From positions 1 through 23,923 of the forward strand of contig UROI01000021.1 of the NCBI GenBank assembly GCA_900549325.1: a stretch of 23,923 nucleotides of DNA, read 5' to 3'. The position numbers and the translations under genes were made by a program. The notes beneath the pieces were generated by a model. It saw nothing but the letters and a program-made list of their open reading frames with translations. It was not told the DNA's origin and did not search any database. Positions 1 to 7,151 of this stretch are shown here, in pieces (positions within the stretch are counted from its first letter, which is position 1; every line of letters starts with the position of its first letter). The stretch is from an uncultured Mycoplasmatota bacterium (GTDB lineage Bacteria > Bacillota_I > Bacilli_A > RF39 > UBA660).

Positions 1-73
1 CATATTTTTGTAGTCCCTCTTTTTTATTAATGTCTACTTTAAGGGATGCATTTCACGCGGTTACTTTCTTTTT

Positions 74-889
74 TTAGCCTAAAGCTATATCTAATATCAT
101 CATTACTGAGAATCCTATTAATGTGAATAAGGCCATTAATTCTTTTCTCTTATTTGTTTGCGATTCAGGAATTAATTCTTGTACTACAACATAAATCATA
201 GCTCCAGCAGCAAAACTTAGTAAATAGGGAAGAAGTAGTCTTACTTTTAGTACAAGAAGAGCTCCTAGTACACCGGATATTGGTTCTACTATGCCACTTA
301 ACTGACCATAGAAGAAGGCTTTCTTTCTACTCAATCCTTCTCTTCTTAAGGGTACACTAACAGCGGTTCCTTCGGGAAAGTTTTGAAGGCCTATTCCTAA
401 GGCTAATAATAGGGCTGATGATAAAGTGGCTCCATCTAGACCATATATTATTGAACCAAAGGCGACACCAACTGCAAGTCCTTCAGGAATATTATGTAGT
501 GTTATGGATGTTATTAACATTAAGCATCTTTTAAAGCTATTATTTTTATTTTCTTTATTAGTTTTTTTAGATAGTTTTTTATCAAATAGATTGAATAGTT
601 TATCTCCGATATATAGAAGTAAACCACCACTAAAGAAACTAATAAATAGAACAAGGGTTACATTCATATTTAGGCTTTCAGCCATGTCTCTAGCTGGTGA
701 TAATAGCGAAAAGTATGATGCTGCAATCATTACTCCAGCGGCAAAACCGAGCATGGCATCCATGACATTTTTATTTATTTTTTTGAAAATAAAAACTAAG
801 GCAGCTCCGATAGCGGTAACACTATAGGTAAATAGAGTAGCTATAAAAGCAAGTAAGATTGGACTTACATTATTTAAAAATTCTATCAT
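74..889 (-). CDS. ZIP family divalent metal transporter
   Basis: A 271-residue integral membrane protein of the ZIP family (ZupT/GufA type), which moves zinc and related divalent metals into the cytoplasm. Hydrophobic segments run along the whole length, with a charged Lys/Asn-rich cytoplasmic loop at about residues 103-120. The family signature HNIPEGLAVG lies at residues 132-141, and a second N-x-P-E-G motif (NFPEGTAV) lies in the next helix; together they supply the binuclear metal site in known ZIP structures. Length is normal for bacterial members. The ATG at 889 is preceded by a GGAG ribosome binding site, and a possible -10 (TATAAT, minus strand) lies at 922-927. It appears monocistronic. 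Family assignment is firm; zinc as the main substrate is inferred from the family. Confidence 0.93.
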   Translation of the reverse strand: MIEFLNNVSPILLAFIATLFTYSVTAIGAALVFIFKKINKNVMDAMLGFAAGVMIAASYFSLLSPARDMAESLNMNVTLVLFISFFSGGLLLYIGDKLFNLFDKKLSKKTNKENKNNSFKRCLMLITSITLHNIPEGLAVGVAFGSIIYGLDGATLSSALLLALGIGLQNFPEGTAVSVPLRREGLSRKKAFFYGQLSGIVEPISGVLGALLVLKVRLLLPYLLSFAAGAMIYVVVQELIPESQTNKRKELMALFTLIGFSVMMILDIALG

Positions 890-942
890 AAAGTATCAAC
901 TCCACACTAATAGATTATGATATTATAATTTTATTGTATAGG

Positions 943-1203
943 CTATTTGGAATGTTTTTTTATTTTTTGTAGTGATTTAATATTTACTTTGACATAGTTA
1001 TCTTGATATGTGAATATTAAATCGTTATCACTAAAATTATCTTTTAAGAGTATTCTTTTGGTTACATATTTAAAATATAGTAATCTAAACACTTCAATAT
1101 CTATTTTACTTTTATCTTTTTTATAGAAGATTAATTCTTTATTTGGAATTATTTCTTCTAATACATAGCCATCACTTTCTATTTTTATTAAATCTCTATT
1201 CAT
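943..1203 (-). CDS. small hypothetical protein (86 aa)
   Basis: A small, charged, soluble protein that I do not recognise, with alternating short hydrophobic stretches and no membrane segment or signal peptide. An upstream in-frame ATG at 1215 would give 90 residues. However, GAGG lies between the two ATGs, about 7 nt before the ATG at 1203, so I prefer the shorter start (protein beginning MNRDLIKIES). It sits between the germination operon and the ZIP gene on the same strand and ends in TAG. The hairpins at 1224-1277 separate it from the germination operon, so it may be transcribed alone or by read-through. A real gene is supported by the RBS; function is unknown. Confidence 0.6.
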   Translation of the reverse strand: MNRDLIKIESDGYVLEEIIPNKELIFYKKDKSKIDIEVFRLLYFKYVTKRILLKDNFSDNDLIFTYQDNYVKVNIKSLQKIKKHSK

Positions 1204-1223
1204 AATATACCTCATACTAAAGA

Positions 1224-1248
1224 AGAGACTACTAGTATAGTAATCTCT
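1224..1248 (-). terminator. imperfect hairpin between gerB-type gene and small ORF
   Basis: An inverted repeat with arms at 1224-1234 and 1238-1248, ten pairs and one mismatch, with a 3-nt loop. On the minus strand it is followed by TTCTTT. It lies downstream of the germination operon and could end that transcript, but the U-run is short, so this may only be partial termination. Confidence 0.4.
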
Positions 1249-1256
1249 TTATATAA

Positions 1257-1277
1257 ACAGTAGTTATATTCTACTGT
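1257..1277 (-). terminator. 7-bp hairpin downstream of gerB-type gene
   Basis: Perfect arms ACAGTAG (1257-1263) and CTACTGT (1271-1277) with a 7-nt AT loop, followed on the minus strand by TTTATAT. It is about 40 nt past the end of the germination permease gene and is a second weak terminator candidate. It might act together with the hairpin at 1224-1248. Confidence 0.35.
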
Positions 1278-1317
1278 AATAATATTATATGTTTAATTTT
1301 TAATATTATACTATTAT

Positions 1318-2388
1318 TTATATTTTTTTTTGGATTACTGCTCCAATGAATATTATAATATAAATTATAGGTATTGGTAGTAGTAAATAGGGGTATATTG
1401 TATATAGATATTCATTGAAGCTGGTATTGTTTTTAAATATTAAGTAGGATGATGTAATCATTAGAATAGTTATTATGAAATTTATTAGTTTACTTTCTTT
1501 ATTTTTGATATTTTTACTTACTGAATAGGTAGTCATGGCTATTACTGTTATTCCTGATAATATCCACTGGAATGATAGGAAGTTTTCTATTCTATCGATA
1601 AAGTTAAATAATGATATTCTTTTTAGAGTTATATATACTGGATACTGATATGTTTGAAGAAGATATTTACCTAGAATACTACTTGTTACTATGGCTATGG
1701 TGAATATTATCATCATACTTATTAGATAGGCTATGATGAAATATTTTTTTGTTTTGGTATTGTTTTCTATTTCTTTTTTTGGTATAAATAGTATGGTATA
1801 AATAGGGGAAGTAAAACTTAGGGTATTTACTAGTCCAGCAATTAGGGGCTTTTTTAATCCAAACTCTAATATTGGTTTTAGGTTATCTAGTTTTATTTCT
1901 TTGGATAGCCCTAATATGGCGATTAGGAAGACTATGATGATGATTATGCTATATATGGAACTGGTTTTGGTAATTACTTTTATTCCTTTATTTGCTATGA
2001 ATAGTGATGTTAAACTTGTTACTATGATTATTATTAATAATGGGGTATTGGTTAGATACTGGGATATGATAAAGTTACCTAGATTGAATAGGTAGGTTAT
2101 TCCTAATATAAAGAGAAAGGGGATAGTTAGATAGTTGATTATGGTACCTACTGTTTTACCAAATATTATTTTGTTTTTTTCATTTATGGGTTTATCTATT
2201 TGATAGTTAAATAGATATAATATTATACATAGGGGTAATAGACCTAGTATAGAGCCAAACAAGACACTAAAATAAGAATCAATACCGGATATTTTGATAC
2301 TTATAAATGGGGCTAGGCCTAAGGTACATGAGAAGATGAGTAAGAACATAGTACTTGATATTTCAATGTTAGTTATTTTTATTTTCAT
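1318..2388 (-). CDS. gerKB: GerB-family spore germination permease (germinant receptor B subunit)
   Basis: A 356-residue, almost entirely hydrophobic protein with about ten predicted membrane helices. It matches the endospore germination permease family (GerAB/GerBB/GerKB) of the APC transporter superfamily. In characterised spore formers the B subunit holds the germinant-binding pocket in the inner spore membrane. Its ATG overlaps the 3' end of the GerC-type gene by 20 nt, so it is translationally coupled and last in the operon. The A-C-B gene order is that of Bacillus subtilis gerK rather than gerA, hence the suggested symbol; the ligand cannot be told from sequence. Length is typical and no break is visible. 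Confidence 0.9.
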   Translation of the reverse strand: MKIKITNIEISSTMFLLIFSCTLGLAPFISIKISGIDSYFSVLFGSILGLLPLCIILYLFNYQIDKPINEKNKIIFGKTVGTIINYLTIPFLFILGITYLFNLGNFIISQYLTNTPLLIIIIVTSLTSLFIANKGIKVITKTSSIYSIIIIIVFLIAILGLSKEIKLDNLKPILEFGLKKPLIAGLVNTLSFTSPIYTILFIPKKEIENNTKTKKYFIIAYLISMMIIFTIAIVTSSILGKYLLQTYQYPVYITLKRISLFNFIDRIENFLSFQWILSGITVIAMTTYSVSKNIKNKESKLINFIITILMITSSYLIFKNNTSFNEYLYTIYPYLLLPIPIIYIIIFIGAVIQKKI

Positions 2389-3559
2389 ATTCTATTCCTC
2401 CTAGAGTATTACCTTTTTCGTATAGTTTGATATTTGATTTTACTTCTAGAGTTAGACTAGGGAAGATACTTTCATACCAAGTATCTTTATAGTGGGTATT
2501 ATAATATTTAGGATTTTCTCTATAGAAACTTTGTCTAAAACTAAATATATCGGTATTATATTTTTCTCTCATACTATTAAAGTTTTTTTTGATAATATCT
2601 TCGATATGTTTATTTAATTCTTTATTTAGTCTATCTATTTCTTTTGATTTTGTTATATTGGTATTAGAGTGAAACTCTTTTATTCTTGTTTTACCAGATA
2701 TATTTAATGTTATTTTATTATCTTTAATATCAGGAGATATATCTGACTCTATTTTGTATAATTCAAACACACTATAATTATCTTTATAATCTAAATTTAT
2801 AATACTTTCTTTAGTACTGCCAATAATTATACTATGTACTTTTGACTCTTCTTCAGTTAAATATCCGAGAAAGTCTTTTCCTTTGAAAATAGCAGTAGTA
2901 CCAATCTTGGTCAGTGCTTTAGGAGTAGATGTTGTTATGTTTTCTTTTTTGTCTCCTTCTTCAGCATTACCGTATACTATAATTGATGGTAAGCTTATTT
3001 CGAGTGTCGGATCTAAATACATATTTAGTAGTTCATTTAATGTATATACTGGAGTTAAACCGAGTACTTTTTGTTGTAATTCCAAAGATTGTTTAATATT
3101 AGAAGAAGAAAAATTAGTGAGTAGTGTTTGAATAGTAACAGCCTTAGTGCTATCATCACCTCTTGCAATAACAAATTTAACTTCGGTACGAGATTCTGGT
3201 TCTCTAGAGAAATACTCTAATATTTCGGGCATATGATTAGTAGCGGCTTCTTCACTTAAAATAATAAGTTCTAACTGTGCAGCATATAATTGTCTAGGAG
3301 AGTCAATAACAACATTACGAAGGGCATCTTGTAGAGTGGGAGCGGATGAATAGTAATTTACAAATGGAGAGTTGTTGGCACTTATGGCATCTTGTTGTTT
3401 GGTGGGATTTATTACTTCAACGATTATATTGAAATTATTATCGCTATAATCGATACTTAAGGCAGTAGTTATGGCTAGTTCATTTAATTCTCTATAGTTG
3501 TAGCAGCCACTTAATAGAGGTATTATTAATAATAAACTTAGATATTTAATTTTTTTCAT
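2369..3559 (-). CDS. gerKC: GerC-family lipoprotein (germinant receptor C subunit)
   Basis: A 396-residue Ger(x)C family protein. The N-terminus is a lipoprotein signal with lipobox LLSGC and acceptor Cys19, so the mature protein should be lipid-anchored and outward-facing on the spore inner membrane. After the lipobox comes the family-typical NYREL and an early beta-rich domain; the rest is the two C-terminal domains of the family. C subunits are needed for assembly or function of Ger receptors. The start overlaps the GerA-type gene by 14 nt and the end overlaps the GerB-type gene by 20 nt, giving a compact operon. Length is normal for the family. Confidence 0.92.
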   Translation of the reverse strand: MKKIKYLSLLLIIPLLSGCYNYRELNELAITTALSIDYSDNNFNIIVEVINPTKQQDAISANNSPFVNYYSSAPTLQDALRNVVIDSPRQLYAAQLELIILSEEAATNHMPEILEYFSREPESRTEVKFVIARGDDSTKAVTIQTLLTNFSSSNIKQSLELQQKVLGLTPVYTLNELLNMYLDPTLEISLPSIIVYGNAEEGDKKENITTSTPKALTKIGTTAIFKGKDFLGYLTEEESKVHSIIIGSTKESIINLDYKDNYSVFELYKIESDISPDIKDNKITLNISGKTRIKEFHSNTNITKSKEIDRLNKELNKHIEDIIKKNFNSMREKYNTDIFSFRQSFYRENPKYYNTHYKDTWYESIFPSLTLEVKSNIKLYEKGNTLGGIEYENKNN

Positions 3560-4988
3560 GATTTACCTCCCTAGTTATATTATTTGTTAGATATTTATTT
3601 CTTTTGGTTCGACTTCTTAATGGGAATTTTATTAGGCTATTTTTGATATCGGCATTTATACTGACAAAGGGCATCATATAGGGATAACCGAAGGAATTTA
3701 TACTACATAGATTGGTTATGAATATGATGAAGGCTATGAAGATACCAAACATTCCTATGGAAGTACCTCCGATCATGAAGAGGATTCTATACCATTTGAC
3801 TGCATTAGTGAGTTCTGGCTCAGTTATTATTAGGGCACTGATAGCGGTAATGGCGACAATGATAATCATAATTGGAGATACGATACCGGCGTTAACTGCG
3901 GCTTCTCCTAGAATTAGAGCTCCTACTATGGAAAGGGCTGAATTAGATATATTGGGGATTCGATAATCACTTTCTCTTAGTATTTCAAATGATAAAAACA
4001 TTAATATGGCTTCAAAGATAGCGGGAAAGGGTACGGTACTTCTTTGAGAAGTAAAACTTGTTAGTAGATCTAGAGGTATCATTTCTTGATTGAAGGTAGT
4101 TAGGGCTATATATATACCAGGAGTCATGATGGTAATTATGAAAGCAATATATCTTAATACTCTTATGAAAGTACCGCTGTAGGTTTTATAGTCTTTATCG
4201 TCTTGAGATAGAAAGTAATCGTTTAGAAAGACGGGTAATATTAGGGCAAATGGGCAGTTATCTATGATTATTACTAGTCTACCATTTAAGAGACTACTTA
4301 CTACTTTGTCTGGTCTTTCTGTAGTCATAATAGTGGGAAATATTGTTTTTGTTTCTTTTTCTATTAAGTGTTTTAGGGTACCTGAATCTGTTACATTATC
4401 GATATCGATGTTATTTAATTTATTTATGATATAGTCTTTTATGTTATTATCTATAATACCATCAATGGTTAAGATACTTACTTTGTTTTTGGTATATTTA
4501 CCTAGTTCAATATCGGTATTCCATAGTTTATTGGATTTTATTCTTCTTTTGATTAGACCAATATTTGTTTCTATATTCTCAGTAAAAGAGTCCATTGGAC
4601 CACGAATAGTGGTTTCGGTAATGGATTTATCGATACTTCTAGAGAGATTTTTTTTGACTTCAAGGGCTAATGAATAGTCATCTTCGATTAAGAGAATTAA
4701 GAAACCGTTATTTAGGTATTTGCAGATATCTTGATAGTCTTTTATTTCTTTTATTTTGATATTACTTATATTGTTTTTTATGGTATCATACAGAGAATCT
4801 TTATCGTTATATATTTTTTCGATATAGTCTAGACTACGATAGATGAAATTGGACATTTTTTCTTGATCGGTTAGGGCTTCGTGATATATTAAATTTATTT
4901 TGATATTTTTTATGTATTTTTCTCTATATATGATATAACTACTGGTATTTGTATCTTCTTTTAATTTTTTTATTATTTTGTTATTCAT
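3546..4988 (-). CDS. gerKA: GerA-family spore germination protein (germinant receptor A subunit)
   Basis: A 480-residue protein with a soluble N-terminal half (about residues 1-240) and a C-terminal membrane half of several helices, the layout of GerAA/GerKA. The family signature is visible at residues 130-150: RGPMDSF, then TENIETNIGLIKRR (usual form GPREGF...TNI.LIRRRI). A basic tail follows the last helix. A subunits are now thought to form a ligand-gated ion channel in the spore inner membrane. It is the first gene of the operon, with RBS AGGTG ahead of ATG 4988 and a weak promoter candidate at 5029-5034. Family assignment is firm. Confidence 0.93.
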   Translation of the reverse strand: MNNKIIKKLKEDTNTSSYIIYREKYIKNIKINLIYHEALTDQEKMSNFIYRSLDYIEKIYNDKDSLYDTIKNNISNIKIKEIKDYQDICKYLNNGFLILLIEDDYSLALEVKKNLSRSIDKSITETTIRGPMDSFTENIETNIGLIKRRIKSNKLWNTDIELGKYTKNKVSILTIDGIIDNNIKDYIINKLNNIDIDNVTDSGTLKHLIEKETKTIFPTIMTTERPDKVVSSLLNGRLVIIIDNCPFALILPVFLNDYFLSQDDKDYKTYSGTFIRVLRYIAFIITIMTPGIYIALTTFNQEMIPLDLLTSFTSQRSTVPFPAIFEAILMFLSFEILRESDYRIPNISNSALSIVGALILGEAAVNAGIVSPIMIIIVAITAISALIITEPELTNAVKWYRILFMIGGTSIGMFGIFIAFIIFITNLCSINSFGYPYMMPFVSINADIKNSLIKFPLRSRTKRNKYLTNNITREVNHEKN

Positions 4989-5028
4989 AACTAATTCACC
5001 TAATATTATTATGGTATTTTATTATGAG

Positions 5029-5034
5029 ATTATA
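5029..5034 (-). promoter_or_regulatory. candidate -10 box of germination operon
   Basis: On the minus strand this reads TATAAT, about 40 nt upstream of the GerA-type start. No good -35 lies at 16-18 nt, so either the promoter is weak or it is read by a sporulation sigma factor whose motif I cannot identify here. Confidence 0.35.
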
Positions 5035-5052
5035 ATTATTTTTTTTGTTATT

Positions 5053-5109
5053 CACTCTAAGTCAAGGTCTTAGAGTGTTATTTTGAGCCTAAGCTTAGTC
5101 TCAAAATAA
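5053..5109 (+). repeat. paired-hairpin element, copy A
   Basis: Two perfect hairpins that abut. The short-loop hairpin has arms CACTCTAAG (5053-5061) and CTTAGAGTG (5069-5077) around loop TCAAGGT. The long-loop hairpin has arms TTATTTTGAG (5078-5087) and CTCAAAATAA (5100-5109) around loop CCTAAGCTTAGT, whose middle is itself palindromic. Both carry the signature G(C/T)C...GTC at the loop base. The element lies between divergently transcribed genes, so it cannot be a terminator for either. It belongs to a family with copies at 9567-9624, 11966-12028 and 23738-23798. Confidence 0.85.
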
Positions 5110-5251
5110 GGGCTATTATATATAAGCAGGGAATATATATTTAGATTTATTCAGTTATATTGATGTTGATATTAAGATATGAGTAAGATAATATTAATGG
5201 ATAGTTAGTATTATTTTTTCTTTAATTTATATGTAAAATTTCTTATATTAA

Positions 5252-5280
5252 TTGACAAAAAATGCAAAAAAAATTATAAT
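5252..5280 (+). promoter_or_regulatory. consensus sigma-A promoter of the coiled-coil operon
   Basis: A perfect -35 TTGACA (5252-5257) and a perfect -10 TATAAT (5275-5280) are separated by exactly 17 nt. Transcription should start near 5287, leaving a 5' leader of about 14 nt that is mostly the RBS GAGGTGG (5288-5294). This is the best promoter in the window and suggests strong vegetative expression. Confidence 0.85.
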
Positions 5281-5300
5281 TATACTAGAGGTGGTTTAGT

Positions 5301-7151
5301 GTGAACTATACTAATAGAGAAGTAGTAAGAAGATTAAAACAATATGATATGTTTTTGAATAGTCTAGAATTAACAAATGATGATCTTCAGAGAGAAAGAA
5401 TATGTGATCAGTTAGATAAAATAGAGAAGCAAATATTATTAGAGACTAATACTGAATATGAAGAAGAATATATGGCTCTTCTTAGTGAAGAACCAAAACT
5501 ATTCTCTGAAGAGAAGGCTCGTCTTAGAAATATTATATCTTTAATTGAAGATAGAAAGAAATACTTGGAAGAAAGAAAATTAAAACATAAAAGAATAACG
5601 GGTTCTTTAGTAGAGTTAACTACTTTTCTTGGTGAAGATAAATTATCAGATTTTAAGAATAGACTTAACATAATAGAAAAATATGAAGATAATAAAGTTA
5701 AGCAAGAGAAGATAATTAAAGAGATGAAATCACTTGATATTAAGATTAGTGAGGCTTCAAGAAATGTTAAGGCTAATACTAGACTTAATGAAAGTTTAGA
5801 GAATAAGATGATTAAGAAGATAGATAATGTTTTAGAGGAACTTAAACTATATTCTTTAGTGGATCAAAGAAGTGATATTACTAAGAAACAAGAAACTTTA
5901 AAGTATGCACTTGATATGGCTAAAGATAATTTAAAGAGTGCTAGATCACTAGGAGATTCTTCTTATATAATTGAATGTGATAGCATGTTATCAGAAGTTA
6001 CTATAGAATATTCTAAATATAATGAGGAACTAAATATATTAAAGTTAATTGATATATATGATAAGATGACTTCTAATTATGAAGAATTACTTGCCAAGAG
6101 AGAAAAAATTGATGAGATATTTAAAAATATTGATGAGAGTGAACTTTATAAGAAATTATATGATGAGCTATCTAAACAATATAATACTATTAAGTTAGAA
6201 AAAAGAGATATAGAAACTTATGAAAAGTTAAAAGAAGAAAGGGAATCTAGAAATAAGATTTTATATGATATTGATGAAGAAAATAATTCTAAAGAGTTTA
6301 AATTAGTTCTTAGTGATCTTATTAAGAGTGAAGATAGAATTAAGGAAGAAAGAGTAAGACTTGCTAAGAAAAATGAATATAATGAAAGACAAAAGAGAAT
6401 TGCTGAAGAACAAAAGATAGAGGCAGCAAGAGTTAGAAGACAAAAACTAATTGAAGAGGCAAGATTAAAAGAACAACTTGCTACTACCGAAAGACTAAAG
6501 AAGTTACAAGATGAAACGGTTATCAGTCCAATTAAAGAAGAAACAAAAGAAGAAGTAAAGATGCCTATACCTAATCCATTAAAGGGTAAAACTTTTGATA
6601 ATTTGAATTTAGATAATGATTTTGATACTGAAGAGTTATTTGGTAAAACTAAGATAGTTCCTAATAGAGCAGATATTTCTACTAGAAAAGAATCTGCAGT
6701 AGAAGATAAAGAAGAAACTCCTTTATGGGAACCAGCAGTGGAACCTAAAAAGGAAATAAAGGTTGAACCTATAAGAAGAGAGACTCCTAATAGAGTTATT
6801 AGTGATTTACCTAGAGTATCGGATTTTGTTCCAAAGGAGACTCCAAAAGAAGCTCCTAAGGCAGAAGTAAAAGATTTATTTAAAGAAGAAGATAATAAGG
6901 TAGAACTTAATATTGAAGATAAAAAAGAAGAGAGCAAAAAGACAGGTAGTATATATGATTTATTAGAAAATAATAAGAATATTATTTGGAAGAGTACTGG
7001 TACTAGTGATAATATCAATAAGAGTACAATACCTGTAATTGGAAATAATAATTTGAAACCAGAGATACTAGGAAGTAGCAAGGTAGATGATTTAGCATTT
7101 CCTGATATGAATAAAAAGGAAGGTGAAATATTATGGAAGGAAACAATGTAA
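5301..7151 (+). CDS. coiled-coil protein with disordered tryptophan-motif tail (paralog 1)
   Basis: A 616-residue protein starting at GTG 5301, with RBS GAGGTGG 6 nt upstream. No signal peptide or membrane helix is visible. Residues 1 to about 395 are highly charged and helical, consistent with coiled coil, with a strong Arg/Lys/Glu helix near 350-395. From about 400 on it is a Glu/Lys/Pro-rich, probably disordered tail. The only three tryptophans lie in that tail (W476, W563, W612), in contexts PLWEP, IIWKS and ILWKE. The next protein shares the architecture, including an EEKARLRNIISLIEDR segment resembling EEKDRLEKLIKLLEDR downstream, so they are tandem paralogs. The gene overlaps the next by 19 nt. 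I do not recognise the family. The nearby scpAB might hint at a chromosome or scaffold role, but that is only context. Confidence 0.85.
   Translation: MNYTNREVVRRLKQYDMFLNSLELTNDDLQRERICDQLDKIEKQILLETNTEYEEEYMALLSEEPKLFSEEKARLRNIISLIEDRKKYLEERKLKHKRITGSLVELTTFLGEDKLSDFKNRLNIIEKYEDNKVKQEKIIKEMKSLDIKISEASRNVKANTRLNESLENKMIKKIDNVLEELKLYSLVDQRSDITKKQETLKYALDMAKDNLKSARSLGDSSYIIECDSMLSEVTIEYSKYNEELNILKLIDIYDKMTSNYEELLAKREKIDEIFKNIDESELYKKLYDELSKQYNTIKLEKRDIETYEKLKEERESRNKILYDIDEENNSKEFKLVLSDLIKSEDRIKEERVRLAKKNEYNERQKRIAEEQKIEAARVRRQKLIEEARLKEQLATTERLKKLQDETVISPIKEETKEEVKMPIPNPLKGKTFDNLNLDNDFDTEELFGKTKIVPNRADISTRKESAVEDKEETPLWEPAVEPKKEIKVEPIRRETPNRVISDLPRVSDFVPKETPKEAPKAEVKDLFKEEDNKVELNIEDKKEESKKTGSIYDLLENNKNIIWKSTGTSDNINKSTIPVIGNNNLKPEILGSSKVDDLAFPDMNKKEGEILWKETM

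Larger units (their letters stand above)
4989..5300. other. 312-bp divergent intergenic region
   Basis: There is no plausible gene here. The region holds a weak -10 box for the germination operon (5029-5034, minus), the paired-hairpin element (5053-5109), about 140 bp of AT-rich sequence in which I see nothing recognisable, and a consensus promoter for the coiled-coil operon (5252-5280, plus). Confidence 0.7.

Noticed and set aside
426..827. Plus-strand open frame of 133 codons
   Set aside because: It is the antisense shadow of the ZIP transporter, with no RBS and no family features.
5053..5109. Reading the paired hairpins as a CRISPR array or ordinary terminators
   Set aside because: There are no direct repeats with unique spacers, and copies A and B lie between divergent gene starts where termination is not needed. 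Only copy C has a proper T-run.
6218..7081. Minus-strand open frame of 287 codons inside the first coiled-coil gene
   Set aside because: Its Ser/Leu-rich translation is what the antisense of a Glu/Lys/Arg-rich coiled coil gives. No RBS, and the plus-strand gene is well supported.
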